Source: Pelagophyceae sp. CCMP2097 (lineage: Eukaryota > Sar > Pelagophyceae). Taken from it: a DNA stretch of 64,000 nucleotides. The stretch's first letter is position 1; each line of letters starts with the position of its first letter. Below, piece by piece: positions 22,250-33,257 of this stretch. The DNA is taken from positions 230,408 to 294,407 of the forward strand of contig MU657176.1 of assembly GCA_026770575.1 (NCBI GenBank), read 5' to 3'. A program made the position numbers and the translations under genes. Below the pieces are notes generated by a model that saw nothing but the letters and a program-made list of their open reading frames with translations, ran no database searches and was not told where the DNA came from.

Positions 22250-23165
22250 TTACGCTTCGTCGTCGGGGAGGCGCTGTTTGGTATCCATGGCGACCTATGG
22301 CAGACAAAGTCATTTGCGGCAAAACGTTCGAGGATGGAAGACGTATCATCATCAGAGGCATTGGGTTTCTCACGCGGTACGCCGGGCTCCGTGGGTCGAG
22401 GGCGTCGAGGACGCCGTCGATGACCTTCCTCGCCTCGACATACTCGAGGCGGTCGATAAGTACGTCTGCGAGGCGGACGCGGTGCGCCTGGACCCGCGAA
22501 TCGGCCGCGCCGAGGGATGCGACGAGGCCCGCGTCGGCGCGCCGCAGCACGCGCTCGGCCTACGCGCGGAAGGGGTCCGTTTGGGGTTCAAAGGCGCCGT
22601 GGGACGCCGGTGGGACGTCGAGGAGGCGGTCCGTGGCCTGCAACATCCGGCAGAGGCTGGCGGCCGCGTGGTACGTGTGGCCGTCGGCCCAGCCCGCGGA
22701 GGCCTCGAGGCCGTCCAAAGCCTCTGCGTACAGACGCTCCGCTCCGCCGACGTCGCCGCGCGCCTCTTCGACGGCGGCGAGGCGCGCCAGCGCCGCAAAC
22801 GTCTCGGCGTGGGCTTGGCCGCGCGAGAGGCGTGTCGCGTCCAGCGCGTCCTCAAACGCCGCCGCCGCGGCGCCGAAGTCGCCGAGGAGCTGGTGCAGCT
22901 TGCCCGAGAACGTCTTCGCGTCGATCCACGCCGCATCGTCGCCGGCGGGCGCCAGGGCGAGCGCTTGCGCCGTCAGCAAGACAGCCTCGCGCAGAGATGG
23001 CTCGTCGCCCTGGAGCTGCAACGCCGTCGCGCGCACCATGGCGACCTTGAAGTCGTGCTCGCCCGTCGAAGATAGTCGTCGAGGTGAGATGACCGTGAGC
23101 CGTCGCTGCGGCGCGAAATGGCCATGATGCAATCGACAGGCCACGCGACTCGCTGCCCGTAGCAT
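22250..23165 (-). CDS. TPR protein with a probable mitochondrial presequence
   Basis: Join 22250..22294, 22374..22559, 22617..23165 gives 259 residues in one frame, ending MDTKQRLPDDEA. The N-terminus MLRAASRVACRLHHGHF.. is rich in Arg and lacks acidic residues, typical of a mitochondrial (possibly plastid) presequence. The body is helical with TPR/kinesin-light-chain-like spacing, for example LHQLLGDFGAAAAAFEDALD, ARLAAVEEARGDVGGAERLY and, across the 57-base intron, LLDAERVLRRADAGLVASLG. No catalytic motif is seen, so the role is probably a protein-binding adaptor. It is head to head with the JmjC gene (127 bases). The family cannot be narrowed further. Confidence 0.72.
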
Positions 23166-23292
23166 GGCGAAGAGACTGATACTGTCACGCCGTGTCAAGG
23201 CAGCGCTGCGCGTTTGGCTTCGTCGACAAATATAGTCGCTGAAAAAACGGAGCAAACAAGATTTCTCCGAGACAGAAACAGGTTATTATCCG
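23166..23292. promoter_or_regulatory. shared divergent promoter region, TPR gene / JmjC-TPR gene
   Basis: 127 bases between two outward-facing starts. It includes an AT-rich run (AAATATAGTCGCTGAAAAAA, from about 23227). Confidence 0.45.
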
Positions 23293-25778
23293 ATGAAGCA
23301 GAAGGGGCGGACGCGCGACGACGGGCGGGAGCCGCCGGCCGACGGATGGCCGGTGGCGCGCGCGAAGCCCGTGCTGCTCGGGGTCCCGTTTTATGCCGTC
23401 GTCGCCGCGATGCTCGGCGCTGCGGCCTACTCCGTCCTCAAGACTCGAGGCGCGGCCGCAACTTCTCGGCTCGCCCGGGTCGCTCCGGCGCCGAGGCCTG
23501 CTCCGCAGGCGCGGTGTTTGCGGGTTTCGGCGTTGCGAGCTCTGCTTTCGGCGTGGGGTCTTCTTTCGGCGTGGCGAGTTCGACTTTCGGCGTCGCGGGC
23601 TCTGGGGGCTGGGTCGCGGACGCGGACGTTTCCGAACTCCTCTTCGGTGTGAAGACGCGCTGCGACATTGACGTTATCGACGCAACGGACCTCGACGCCG
23701 ACACCTTTGAACGGCGCTACCGGGTGCGTGCCGCCGTCTTTCCCGGAGCGTGCCGTCCGCGCCAGTCGAAGAGGCGGCGAGGCCCCAGAGTTGGCGAGGC
23801 GGTGAGGCCTGGGAGGCGCAGAGCCCGCGCTAGGCGCAAAGGCCGGTGCTCATCGCCGGCGGCGCGGCGGATTGGCCTGCGCGGGCGCGGTGGCACAAGG
23901 TGCGGGGGCCAACGTCGCGCGGGCCTCGCGGAGCGTCGCCGCGCAGGCGGCCCTCGTCGACGCGTACGGCGACCGGCCGACGCAGTGCGGCGTGCGTCCC
24001 ATGCGCGGCGCTGGGCGCCGCGCGTATGCGCCGCGCAGGCTGGGAGCGACGTGGTCTACGCCGGCGGCGGCAGCACGGGCTTCACCACGTGAGCCACATT
24101 CCTGTGAGCCGACGCGTGTCCGCCGCGACGCGGCGGACGCTCGCTTTACGAAGCACGCAGGCTGCGCGCGCTCGTCGACCGGCTCTCGAACGTGACTGGA
24201 GAGGTCCGCTTCTTCTGCGCCCCTCGCGCGCTCGCGCCGACTGCGCGGCACAGGAAGCGGATGACGTCTTTTCCTTCGACGTCGGCGTCATGGCGGCGAT
24301 CCCCGAGCTGTCGCAGGACTTTCGGACGCCGGCGGCGCTGCAAAGGACGTGCGCTTTCCCCGTCGCTCTTTAACGCTGTCTTTCGGACTCTAGCGTGTCG
24401 CAGCTTCCCTGCGGCGCTACGCGCCGGCGGCGCTGCGTGGCGGCTGCTCTCGCTGGGCCCGGCGCGGGGTGGGCTGCCCCTGCATGCGCACGGGGAAACG
24501 TGGCTCGCCGTCGTCCACGGCGCCAAGCGCTGGTTCGCCTACGCGCCCGGCAAAGGGCCGTCGCGCGAGACGCTCGCGAAGATCCACCCGCTCGCCTCCA
24601 CGCTGCACTGGGCCCGCGCCGTCGAGGACGCGGCTTTGACCGCGCCGGCGGAGGCGCCGCTGTCGTGCGTCCAAAACGCGGGCGACGTCGTCTACCTGCC
24701 GGCGGGCTGGAAGCATGCGACGCTCAACCTCGCCGAGACCATCGCCGTCGGCGAGCAGGCGTCGTACCCGGCCCAGGAACGACTCGCCACGGCGCTCGGG
24801 GCGCTGCGGCTCAACCCGCACGACGTAGAGGTACGCTCTCGCGACGCCCTCCGCCCCCCGCCGCATGCGGCGGACCGCAGGCGCTCCACGGCGCCGGCGT
24901 CGCGACGGCGCACCGCGCCTTTGAGACGGGTGCGACGCGGACGACCGCACCGACCGCGACATTGTCTCGTTCAAGGCACGCGACGGCACGGCCCGACCGT
25001 AGGCGCCGCGGCGGACTTCCGCAGCGCGGTGGCGTACCTGCGCCGCGCCGTGGCGGAGCGGCCGCTGCAGCCAGAGGCCGCCGTCCGCGTCCGGGTATTG
25101 GAAAACCCGGACCGCCACTGCAAGGACGGTATTTATAAAGTCGCGAGCGGCACCAGAGCCTCCGGGCATGCCGGGCACCTGTGTATGTATACCTCCGTAC
25201 CCGGCTCCTCGGGCAAGGACCGGAATCCCGAGAGTGGTGTGAGATCAGCCTCGTGTGTCCGCGATACGCTCCTTGGCCAAAAGAGAATGCCGGTCCCAGG
25301 AGCCGGGTACGGAGGTCTATATACACTGGTCCCGGGTCGACTGCGATTTCGGCCGTCGTGTATAGCACGGGTGTATGCCGTGGAGCCGTCACGGTAGGTT
25401 TCCTTGATCTTGGCCGAGGTGTTGAACGCCGCCGGCTCGCCTCGCCACGCGGACCGGGCTATAGACGATTGCCGCGCGGCGTACGCGGCCGGCGGCGATG
25501 AACTTATCGGCGCGCCGAGCGCAAGAGCGCTCGCGGCGGTGCATCTCAAATTTGCGCGTTTCCGCCTCAATTTCTTGCAGTGGCGCCGAGCTTTAAGTTC
25601 GCTGGGAGACGCGCTCGCTTTGTGGGAGGGCTACGCCGAGGCGCTCAAGGACCGTGCGTTCGCGCACGAGATGCTCGGCGATTTCCAAAGGGCGATCAGG
25701 GACCTTGAAAAAGCGCTAGCGCGCGCTCCCGCGGACCCCGAAGTCTCAACCCGCCTCGCGCGGCTGCGAACACCGTGA
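23293..25778 (+). CDS. JmjC-domain dioxygenase-like protein with N-terminal membrane segment and C-terminal TPRs
   Basis: Multi-exon gene; only outer bounds are given because several inner borders are unresolved. Residues 27-50 (VLLGVPFYAVVAAMLGAAAY) form a likely membrane anchor. Then come VSELLFGVKTRCDIDVIDAT, a JmjN-like PVLIAGGAADWPARARW, and the cupin core GLPLHAHGETWLAVVHGAKR with CVQNAGDVVYLPAGWKHATL and NLAETIAVGEQ. The first iron ligand position reads H-A-H-G-E and the distal His is in GWKHAT, similar to JMJD/HSPBAP1-type hydroxylases. After introns at about 24832 and 24926, exons encode TPR-like helices (DFRSAVAYLRRAVAERPLQP; GDFQRAIRDLEKALARAPAD). An unusually long intron (about 25128-25399) holds an inverted-repeat element. 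Hydroxylase activity is inferred. Confidence 0.7.
25171..25338. mobile_element. inverted-repeat element inside an intron (introner- or MITE-like)
   Basis: A perfect 19-bp inverted repeat at 25191-25209 and 25298-25316 (ACCTCCGTACCCGGCTCCT and its complement) is extended outward by imperfect complementarity (CACCTGTGTATGTAT against ACCAGTGTATATAG). The arms bracket about 88 bases. It sits in the JmjC-TPR gene between coding exons, in an intron about three times longer than most here. No transposase is encoded. Confidence 0.72.
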
Positions 25779-26154
25779 TTTAAACGCATTGGTTCTCCGT
25801 AAGACGAGCATCGTCGATGAATCATCCTCAGAGAGAAACCTCGGCGCGCATCGCCCGCAAATTAATCGAGACGCGGGCCGCCGCACTCAATGATGAGGCG
25901 GGTATTCCGACGCGGTGAAATAAATCGGGGCCGAAGGTGTGAGACGGGCCCATGAAATGCCCCAGGCTCCCCGCTGCTCCCCTCGCTATAGCGTTTGCCT
26001 CATCCCCCAGGAGAATGATTGCGGGCGGGCCGTATTCGAGTTGAAGCAAAGCTCCTGTGTCTTATAGGAACATTACACAAGAATCCCGGTCGTCGCTTGA
26101 GCGGCGAGCGAGGGTGCGGCGTGCGCGGCTGCGGTTGTGCGCGAAATGCCGTGC
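25779..26154. other. convergent intergenic region
   Basis: About 376 bases between the ends of the JmjC-TPR and cold-shock genes. No gene or repeat recognised. Confidence 0.5.
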
Positions 26155-26475
26155 TTACTCAGCGAAGATCTGCATCACATCGACGGCCTGCGGGCCCTTG
26201 GCGCCCGCCGTGACCTCGAGCGTCACCTTGGCGCCGTCCTCGAGGGTGCGGTAGCCGTTGTTCTCCGTGGCGATGGCGGTGTAGTGGCAGAAGACATCCT
26301 TGATGTCGCCCGTCTCGCCGACAGAGATGAAGCCGTAGCCCTTTTCGCTGTCGAACCACTTGACCGTGCCCTCGACGCGCTCGAAGAGCTGCGTGCGCGC
26401 GGTGGCGCGCGGCGCCGCCGGCGCGAAGCCGGACGCCGACGCCGCGAATGCGAGGATGGCGACGATGAACTGCAT
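26155..26475 (-). CDS. plastid-targeted cold-shock-domain RNA-binding protein
   Basis: Single exon, 106 residues. Residues 1-18 (MQFIVAILAFAASASG) form a signal peptide, followed by FAPAAPRA, matching the ASAFAP-type cleavage motif of secondary red plastids. The mature part is one cold-shock domain: VEGTVKWFDSEKGYGFISVG carries RNP1 (KGYGFI) and VFCHYTAI carries RNP2, ending with the usual GPQAVDV strand. Cold-shock domains bind single-stranded RNA or DNA and melt RNA structure. A role in plastid RNA metabolism is inferred from targeting. I took ATG 26475 because the signal peptide starts there; an upstream in-frame ATG at 26523 would put 16 hydrophilic residues in front. Confidence 0.92.
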   Translation of the reverse strand: MQFIVAILAFAASASGFAPAAPRATARTQLFERVEGTVKWFDSEKGYGFISVGETGDIKDVFCHYTAIATENNGYRTLEDGAKVTLEVTAGAKGPQAVDVMQIFAE

Positions 26476-26776
26476 GGTGGCGTGTGTGTGAGACTGGTAA
26501 TTGGCGAAGGAAACAGAGTTCAACCTGGAAAGTCACTGACCCATCGCAAACTAGTTCTGACGATGCAGAGGGTGGAAATCAAATCCACCTGACGCAGAAA
26601 GAGGCAGGATCAAAGCCAAAGGGGCGCTGCAAGGACCGCCCGCAGTGCCCTCCGGCGATGCGGCCGGCCGGGCGATGTGGCGTCCGTGTCGACGGGGAGT
26701 GGCTTCGGTTAGTCACGCGCGGTTTGGCCGCAGTGCGCAAGCGTGTGTCGCGCGTTTAAGGGCCCGTCGAATGGCT

Positions 26777-28071
26777 TTAGGCCTGCTGGATGGCGGCCAC
26801 GAGCTTGGCTTTCGGGTCGGCGCGGGCCTCGGCGGCAAAGTCAAAGCGCTGGCCCGTGATGAGCTCGAAGAGGAGGACGTACCGGCGCGCGAGCTCGCAG
26901 ACCAAGTCGTCCGGCGCCGCGGGGAGCTCGGCGTCTGCGTAGGGGTCGCAGCGCTCGCGGTACCAGAGACGCAAAAACTCCTTGTCGATGTTCTCCGGCT
27001 CCTGGCCCGCCGAGAAGCGCTCCGCGTACGTCCCCGCGAGCCAGAAGCGAGACGAGTCGGGCGTGTGCACCTAGGAACTCGTGAGAGAGAAGCAAGGTTC
27101 AGGGGCTTGTATACCTCGTCGATGAGGACAATGTCGCCGAGCGAGCCGTCGGCGAGGCAGACGCGGCCGAACTCGTACTTGGTGTCGACGAGGACGAGGC
27201 CGCGCTGCGCCGAGAGCGCCGCGCCGCGCTCGAAGATGGCCAGAGCCTTGGCCGCGCAGTAGTCCCACTCCTCGCGCGTCATCCTGCGTGGGCATGATGC
27301 GGCGTAGCCCAAGCGTCAAAGAGTCGGACGGACCTGCCCGAAGCGACGATGTCGTCCGGCGCGATGGGGGCGTCGTGCGTCGCGTCCTATCGGAGCGACC
27401 GTCTCCGCAGGGTCGAGTGATTCGGTCCCCTTGTCAAAGGATGGGGCTCACCTTGGTCGTCGGGGTGCAGACGGGCTTGTCTAGCTTTTGGTTCTTCACG
27501 AGGCCGTCGGGGAAGTCGAGGCCGCAGTAGTTGCGCTCGCCTGCCTTGTAGTGCGTCCAGAGCGACGTGTCCGTCGAGCCGGTGATGTACGCGCGGACGA
27601 CAAACTCGATCGGGAACGGCACGGCGCGCCGCGCGAGGCAGACGTCCGGCAGCGGCCAGCCCAAAGCGTGGTTCGCAGTAATGTCCTTGGTCTGCTCGAA
27701 CCACCTAGAAGCGGCATCGGCGCAAGGGAGGCAACGCGAGGCGAGTGAGCCGGCGGCACTGCTGCAAGAGCGGCGACAAGAGAGGCGACGCACCACGCCG
27801 AGACCTGGTTGAGGACGTCGCCCTTGAACGGCACGGTGGCGAGGTGGCGGTCGAACGCGGACTGGCGGCCCGTGGCGACGAGGACGATGACGTCGTCGCG
27901 GGCCGCGGGCGAGTAGACGTCGCGGACCTTGCCGCGGTAGACTTTCCCTTCGACGAGCGATGCGTCGTCCGCCGGCGGCGCCGCCTTTTGCGCCGCGAGG
28001 GCTCGGGCGATTATCGGCAAATACGTCTGCGTCCGAGCCTCCACAGCCTCCAGGCCCTCAAACTCGGCCAT
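26777..28071 (-). CDS. purC: SAICAR synthetase (phosphoribosylaminoimidazole-succinocarboxamide synthase)
   Basis: Purine biosynthesis enzyme that joins aspartate to CAIR using ATP. Join 26777..27070, 27115..27283, 27334..27386, 27452..27704, 27794..28071 gives 348 residues with all phases consistent. Signature blocks: VYRGKVRDVYSP, VATGRQSAFDRHLATVPFKG then DVLNQVSAWWFEQT across intron 1, FVVRAYITGSTDTSLW, THDAPIAPDDIVASG in a 53-base exon, LVLVDTKYEFGRV, and LIDEVHTPDSSRFWLAGTYA. The 44-base intron 27071..27114 is among the shortest in the window. The start may lie further upstream, because TTGCAG precedes the ATG and could be an acceptor. No presequence is evident in the form given, so it is probably cytosolic. 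Confidence 0.95.
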
Positions 28072-28286
28072 ACCTGCAACGCGCCACCGTCGGCAAGCGG
28101 ACCACGTATGGCGTTTCGCACAAGCGCACCTTGAGCGCGTCGAGGGGAAGGGCACCTCTCTTGGAAGCTGGAACGTCGCCGAAAATAACGTAAAACTTTG
28201 ATCATCACGGCATGTGACCCGGCCTTTTAGGAATTCCTAGATTTTCAAAGCCGGCCGGCCGCGCCGGCGCGGAGCGGCGCTGCGCC
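28072..28286. promoter_or_regulatory. shared divergent promoter region, purC / LRR gene, with a 12-bp palindrome
   Basis: 215 bases between outward-facing starts. It contains the perfect palindrome TAGGAATTCCTA at 28228-28239, one of six related intergenic sites in the window. Confidence 0.5.
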
Positions 28287-31040
28287 ATGACGGAAGTCTA
28301 TGACGTGATCACGACGGCGTTGATCGAGGAGACGACGGGCGTTTCCGCGGCGGAGCACGGGCTGCTGGATGAATTGGAGATAATCTTCATGACAATAAAG
28401 ACCTGCGCATCCGACGCCGACGCAGCCGAGGCGCCGCAGGGCCTGCACAAATGCAGCCGCCTGCGCAAGCTCTCGCTGATAGACTGCGGCCTCGAGACCA
28501 TCGGGTCGCTGCGGCCCGTCTCGCAGACGCTGGAAAGGCTCTGCCTCGCGGACCAGCGGTAGACGCCGGCGCCTCTGAAGAGCTCCACGGAGACCCCCCC
28601 GGGACCCGGAGAGACGCTGGGTTTCCATACACACCCTATACGATCCCTTATCGGCGTTTTGCGGTGCCGCTCGACGGCAAAGCGTAGGCTGACTCGCATC
28701 TCTGGCCTCGGCGCTTTGCCGCAGCTGCGGCAGCTGTACCTGCAGCAAAACGCAATCACAAAACTCGAAGGCCTCGACGAACTGCCGCGCTTGCGAACGC
28801 TTTGGGCCTTTTCCAACAAGATTGGAAGGATGGAGGGCTTGCACGCAAACGCCGAGCTGCGAGAGCTCTGGCTCCAGTCGAACCGCCTGGTCCGCCTCGG
28901 CGGCTTGGACTCGCTGGTGCAGCTCCGAGACTTGCACGTTTCCGGGAACAGGATAGCCGACTTTCGAGACTTGGCCAGACTCGCCAAGCTGCCGCAGCTC
29001 GAAGCTGCCTCTTTCAAAGACGTCCACTTCGGCGCCTGCCCCGTCTCCGCGCGAACCGGCTACCGAGACGCCGTCCTCACCGCGCTGCCGCAGCTGCGCG
29101 CGCTCGACGCCACGGAAGTGACAAGGCAGGAGAGGGCCGCCGCTCGAGACGCCCAGCTCGAGCACGCCCGCAGACGGCGCGCACACTTTGGAAAACCCGT
29201 CCCCGGGACTTGCGGGTCCGAGACCAAGGGGAGCACGCCGCTTTCCCGGGGCCGTTTAATCGGCTCCGTTGGAGGGCCGTCGCGCAGGTTTTCGAGTTTA
29301 ACGAGCGCGTAGACCTCCTGGCTCGCGAGCAGCGTCTCGAGTCCGCCGCAATCGACGCGCGGCGCAGGCGCACGGGCGCCCACGCAGAGGCACTCGACGC
29401 GGAGATGCGCGCCGCCTTCGCACAACTCGAGGTCCGTGGCGACGGCGTGCCCCTGTCGGCGTCGTGCGACGGAATTGGTCTCTGGGTCCCATCCTCTGAA
29501 GAGGCCGAGTGCGAATCCTCTTCAAGGCCGAGTGCGATCAACTCGCGTCCCACACCGTTCCTAGGCGCTGGTGCGCGAGGGCCGCGGGGCCATCGCGCGC
29601 GAGCACGCGTCGCAGCGCCGCGCTCGAGCGCTGTCTTCCAAGGCGCTCGACACGTCGCTCACCGCCGCTCTCGCGGAGCACGCGGCGGCGTGCGCGGCGG
29701 CGGCGCGCCATGAGGCGGCGCGCCTGAGCCGCGGCGAGGTGGCTTTGGAGGCTTTGGAGCGGCGGGCGCGCGGCGAGCGGCGCGCCGCTTTGTTAATAGC
29801 GGGGCTGCAGTACGGCGACGGCACCAAACCACCCCGCGCAAACTGCCAGCTCCTCGGCGAGCACTCGCCCGACTTTAAATGCCTCAACGCAAAGGTATCC
29901 CTGCCCCAACTCCGCGCCGCGGTGGGCAAGGAGCCTGGGCTGCAGCTGCAGTTGCTGCGCGCGTACCGCGTCTGCCTCGACGGCAACTCTGCGCCCGAGG
30001 GCGCCGTGGTCGCCGAAGCGGCGAAGCGCCTCGTCTTCTTCTGCGCGGGCGGCGACGACGTCGAGGCTTTGCTAAGAGGCGAATTGAAGCGATCGGTGAT
30101 TTTGTACGCATCTGCGGCCGACGCCGTCGCCGCCTTCGTCGCCGGCCTGCGCCGCGCCGGTGTTTCGCCCTACAGGCAGCCGCCCGACCCTGGCGGCTCG
30201 AGCGGCGACGCGGCGCGCGCCTCGCGCCTCGCGGAGGGCGTGCTCCTGGCTGACGAAGCGCGGCCGCGCGGCGCCCCAGAGACGGCAGAGGAGGAAGACG
30301 ACTACGCGGCCGACTCGGACCAGGACGACGACGACGCGGGCGACGACGCCGTGCTGGACGCGTGCGCGTCGGGGGTGCTGGCCCTCGTCGTGAGCTGCTC
30401 CTCGGCCGCGGCGACGGAAGTGCGCGACGACGGCGACGACGACGAAGTCCTCGTCTTGAGATGCGCGGGCCGCTGCGTCTCGACGCCGACGCGACTCGCA
30501 GCGCCGCCGGCCGAAAGATTGCACGTCGAGCACCTCCTCCTCGTCGGTTCCGACCTCGTCGCGCGAGTCCTCTCGACTGCGGCAGGACCCTCGTCTTGGG
30601 ACGCTCCCGCCTTTAGGCGCGACCCGCGGCGGCTGGAGACGGAGCTGCTGCGCGACGACGACGACCCGGAGGCCGCGTTGGCTGAGTGCGTTTTGACTTG
30701 GTTGCTTTTCGGCGTGACAGTCGAAACGCCCGCGACGGTCGAAACGCCGCGACGGTATTCACGCAGGCTCGAGACGCGCGTGTCCGACGAACTTCGGCGG
30801 TACCGCGAGCGCGTGTCCATGGAGGTGGACCCGGCGCGCGCCGACGTCCTGCGCGCCGTTGCGCTAGACTTGGCAGAACAGGACGCCGCGCTGCGCGACC
30901 GCCGCAGCGACATCGAAACCGAACGAGCCGCGCAAGAAGCCCTGCTGCGAGCCTTCGACACCGCCGGCAACCGAGCCAGGCAGTCGCCCGAAGGCATCCA
31001 GCGCCACGAAAGCACCGGCGCACTCAAGCGGCGGTCCTGA
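28287..31040 (+). CDS. leucine-rich-repeat and coiled-coil protein (LRRC9-like)
   Basis: At least four exons: 28287..28558, 28688 to about 29180, an exon from about 29290 (VFEFNERVDLLAREQRLESA) to a GTCCGT donor near 29431, and one starting at about 29565 (ALVREGRGAIAREHASQ). The N-terminal half holds SDS22-type LRRs, e.g. LTRISGLGALPQLRQLYLQQ, LEGLDELPRLRTLWAFSNKI and LGGLDSLVQLRDLHVSGNRI, closed by an LRR cap with YRDAVLTALPQLRALDATEV. Then come helical coiled coil, a domain containing AAKRLVFFCAGGDDVEALLR and LAEGVLLADEA, an acidic run, and a C-terminal coiled coil. The layout recalls the first half of LRRC9, a ciliary-associated LRR protein; that match is from memory and moderate. No catalytic motif is seen. 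Confidence 0.65.
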
Positions 31041-31246
31041 CCGCGCCGACCTTGCCTTCCAGGATGAGTTGCTAAGGCCAGTCTTCCAAGATGAGTTGTT
31101 TTTTACGATGATCACAAGTACCCTCGCGGCGGCCGGCCCGGCGGCCGCGCGGAAGCGGACCGTGGCGCGCGCCGGAAGCCGTGGGCGCGGCTGCGGGCGT
31201 CGCCGCACAGCGCGCTTCGGCTGTGCGCGTCCGTGCAATGCGAGGC

Positions 31247-32057
31247 TTATTTTCTCTCGCGGAAGGTTATCCGTCCGCGCGTGAGGTCGTACGCCGAGAG
31301 CTCGACCTTGACGGAGTCGCCGACTAAGATCTTGACGAAATTTTTGCGAATCTTGCCGGAAATGGTGCACAGCAGCAGCGAGTTCGTCACGGAGATCTCC
31401 ACGCGGAACATGGCCTGCGTAGAGCGTCAAGGAGGAGCGCGGGAGCGTTTCAACAGCTGCGATAAGCAAGTCTCTCAGTTGGAACGTCCAGTGTTGACTC
31501 GTCACAATTGATCTGATCTCAAACTTTAGGGTTGGTTCTCTCATCATCGAGGCCGATAGCATCGCCTTTGGCCCTGTCGGGAGCGCCAGAATGCGGAAAG
31601 GGCCCGTAACAGGCACTCACGTTGGGTAAGGCCTCCTTGACCACGCCGTCCACCTCAATCTTGCCCTCTTGCACCTGCGACGGAACATCGGAGCTGATCG
31701 TTGGCACGCGCCGTCCCGCGCGAAGGATCGCAGACCGCCCGCTCGCAGTGAGCATTGGGTCTTCTAAGACGGCCCGCCGCGCCGGTGGCCCCTCCCCTCG
31801 TCGCAACTCTCCTTATTGCCGGCGTACACCGGAGCGGGTCCCGGCATTTCGACGGCGGCCGCGCGCACCTTGCGCTCGCGCGGCGCGCGCGCGACGACGA
31901 CTGGCGCGTTTTCGGGCTTCTTCTTGGCGAGGAGCGCCGTCTCGCAAACCTCTGGCCGCGAAACGCCGAGTGCGCGCGCCGCCGGCCGCGCCGGCTGGAA
32001 CGCCGCGCAGCCGGCGAGGAGCGCGACGCACACGAGTCGCCGCCAGCCCGAGCCCAT
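31247..32057 (-). CDS. infA: translation initiation factor IF-1, nuclear gene for a plastid protein
   Basis: Join 31247..31414, 31621..31674, 31830..32057 gives 149 residues, all joints in phase 0. Residues 1-20 ([18 protein letters not shown]) look like a signal peptide and are followed by [10 protein letters not shown], an ASAFAP-like motif and transit-peptide start. The conserved OB-fold protein begins [14 protein letters not shown], crosses an intron to [20 protein letters not shown], then [20 protein letters not shown] and [15 protein letters not shown], all diagnostic for bacterial/plastid IF-1. IF-1 blocks the ribosomal A site during initiation. It represents a plastid gene that now lives in the nucleus. 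The intron donors are GTGTAC and GTGAGT. Confidence 0.9.
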
Positions 32058-32123
32058 CGCGCTTCGTCCGACACTTCAAGTCGGCGACGGAGCAGATTGG
32101 CGATATCCGAGTCGGCCGTGCGG

Positions 32124-32167
32124 CATCACACTGCACTCGACGCGGCGTCACACTGCACTCGACGCAG
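32124..32167. repeat. 22-bp tandem duplication
   Basis: Two adjacent copies of about 22 bp sharing the core TCACACTGCACTCGACGC, differing at two positions. Confidence 0.85.
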
Positions 32168-32830
32168 CGGCCGCCACGCGGGCGCCGGCGAGGCCGCGGC
32201 CCGACGGCGTCGGGACGCACCGGCGGGCCATCCGAGTGCAGGCCCCAACAAGGGCCCTCACCTCGTTGTGTGTGGGCGACATCGTAGAGCACCCGGCGCG
32301 CGCGGCGCGGAGCCCTCGACGGCCGGCACCGCGGGGCGGCCCCGCGCCCTCGAGCCAGGCGTCCGGAGCGCGCGCGCCTCCGTCCTTCGCGGTCAGCCCG
32401 CGAGGCGGCGACGGCCTCGGCGGCAGCAGTCTCGGCAGCAGTCTCGGCAGCAGTTCGGCGGCGCGCGGGGCCCAGCGGCGCACAGAGCTCGGCCGGCGCG
32501 GCTCGCACGCCGCGATGCGCCGAGGGGGGCACGAACAGTCGCGATATGGAATCCTCGCGAACCGCCCCGCGAGGCAAAGCGGTCCGATCGCGTCCGACGC
32601 CGCGCGTCGACGATTTTGTTGCGCACGGTCCTTTAAGGCCCTGTACGAAATTGAACGATCCTCCGCAGTCCCATACGGCCCGAGATGTTCTACGGCCTCT
32701 ACCTCGATGGTCCGTATGATCGACCTGCTTCTCGACCTAGCTCGACCACCAAGGATCAGCTCGGATTGATCTCCTCGGGACACCAGCGCAACCGTCAGAA
32801 TGGCAAATACCTTCCGACGAACGGAGTTGT

Positions 32831-32859
32831 TTGCTTAAGATCCACCCTGGGTGGGGCTG
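32831..32859 (+). repeat. 29-bp dispersed repeat, copy 1
   Basis: TTGCTTAAGATCCACCCTGG and the following GTGGGGCTG. Identity with copy 2 extends downstream, with mismatches, for about 30 more bases. The core holds the palindrome CCACCCTGGGTGG. Confidence 0.9.
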
Positions 32860-33257
32860 ACCCAATAGGGAATGCCCGGCCAATCGGCGGAGAAACGGAT
32901 TTTGATGAATCGTCCGTCCGTTTCGAGGTCGTAACACTCATTTGTTCTCATCTTTCGACCTATCTCAAACATTTAAAATATTTAAAATTGCTTGAAAACC
33001 GCATCAAAAATTACGTGTTAGGTGAACATCTCTCGTGACGCTTGTCTCGGAGGCTCGAGAGTACCCAATTGAGGTGCGAGATCACGGGGATCGCTGCATC
33101 GCGACTCGGCCCCTTGCTTATTTAGGCAAAGGCAGTTCACGTCGACTTGAACCGTATTTTCGTCGAATTTTGACTGTTCTCGTTATTTTGTAACAGATTC
33201 TTGGAAAAGGGAACGCTCGCCACGAAGTCCTGGAACCTAGCCGCGGACGCAGCGGCC

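Larger units (their letters stand above)
32058..33257. other. gene-poor region with short repeats
   Basis: No convincing gene. Holds a 22-bp tandem duplication (32124-32167), a CTCGGCAGCAGT-type triplication near 32420-32455, and copy 1 of a 29-bp dispersed repeat (32831-32859). From about 32630 the base composition becomes AT-richer. Confidence 0.5.
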
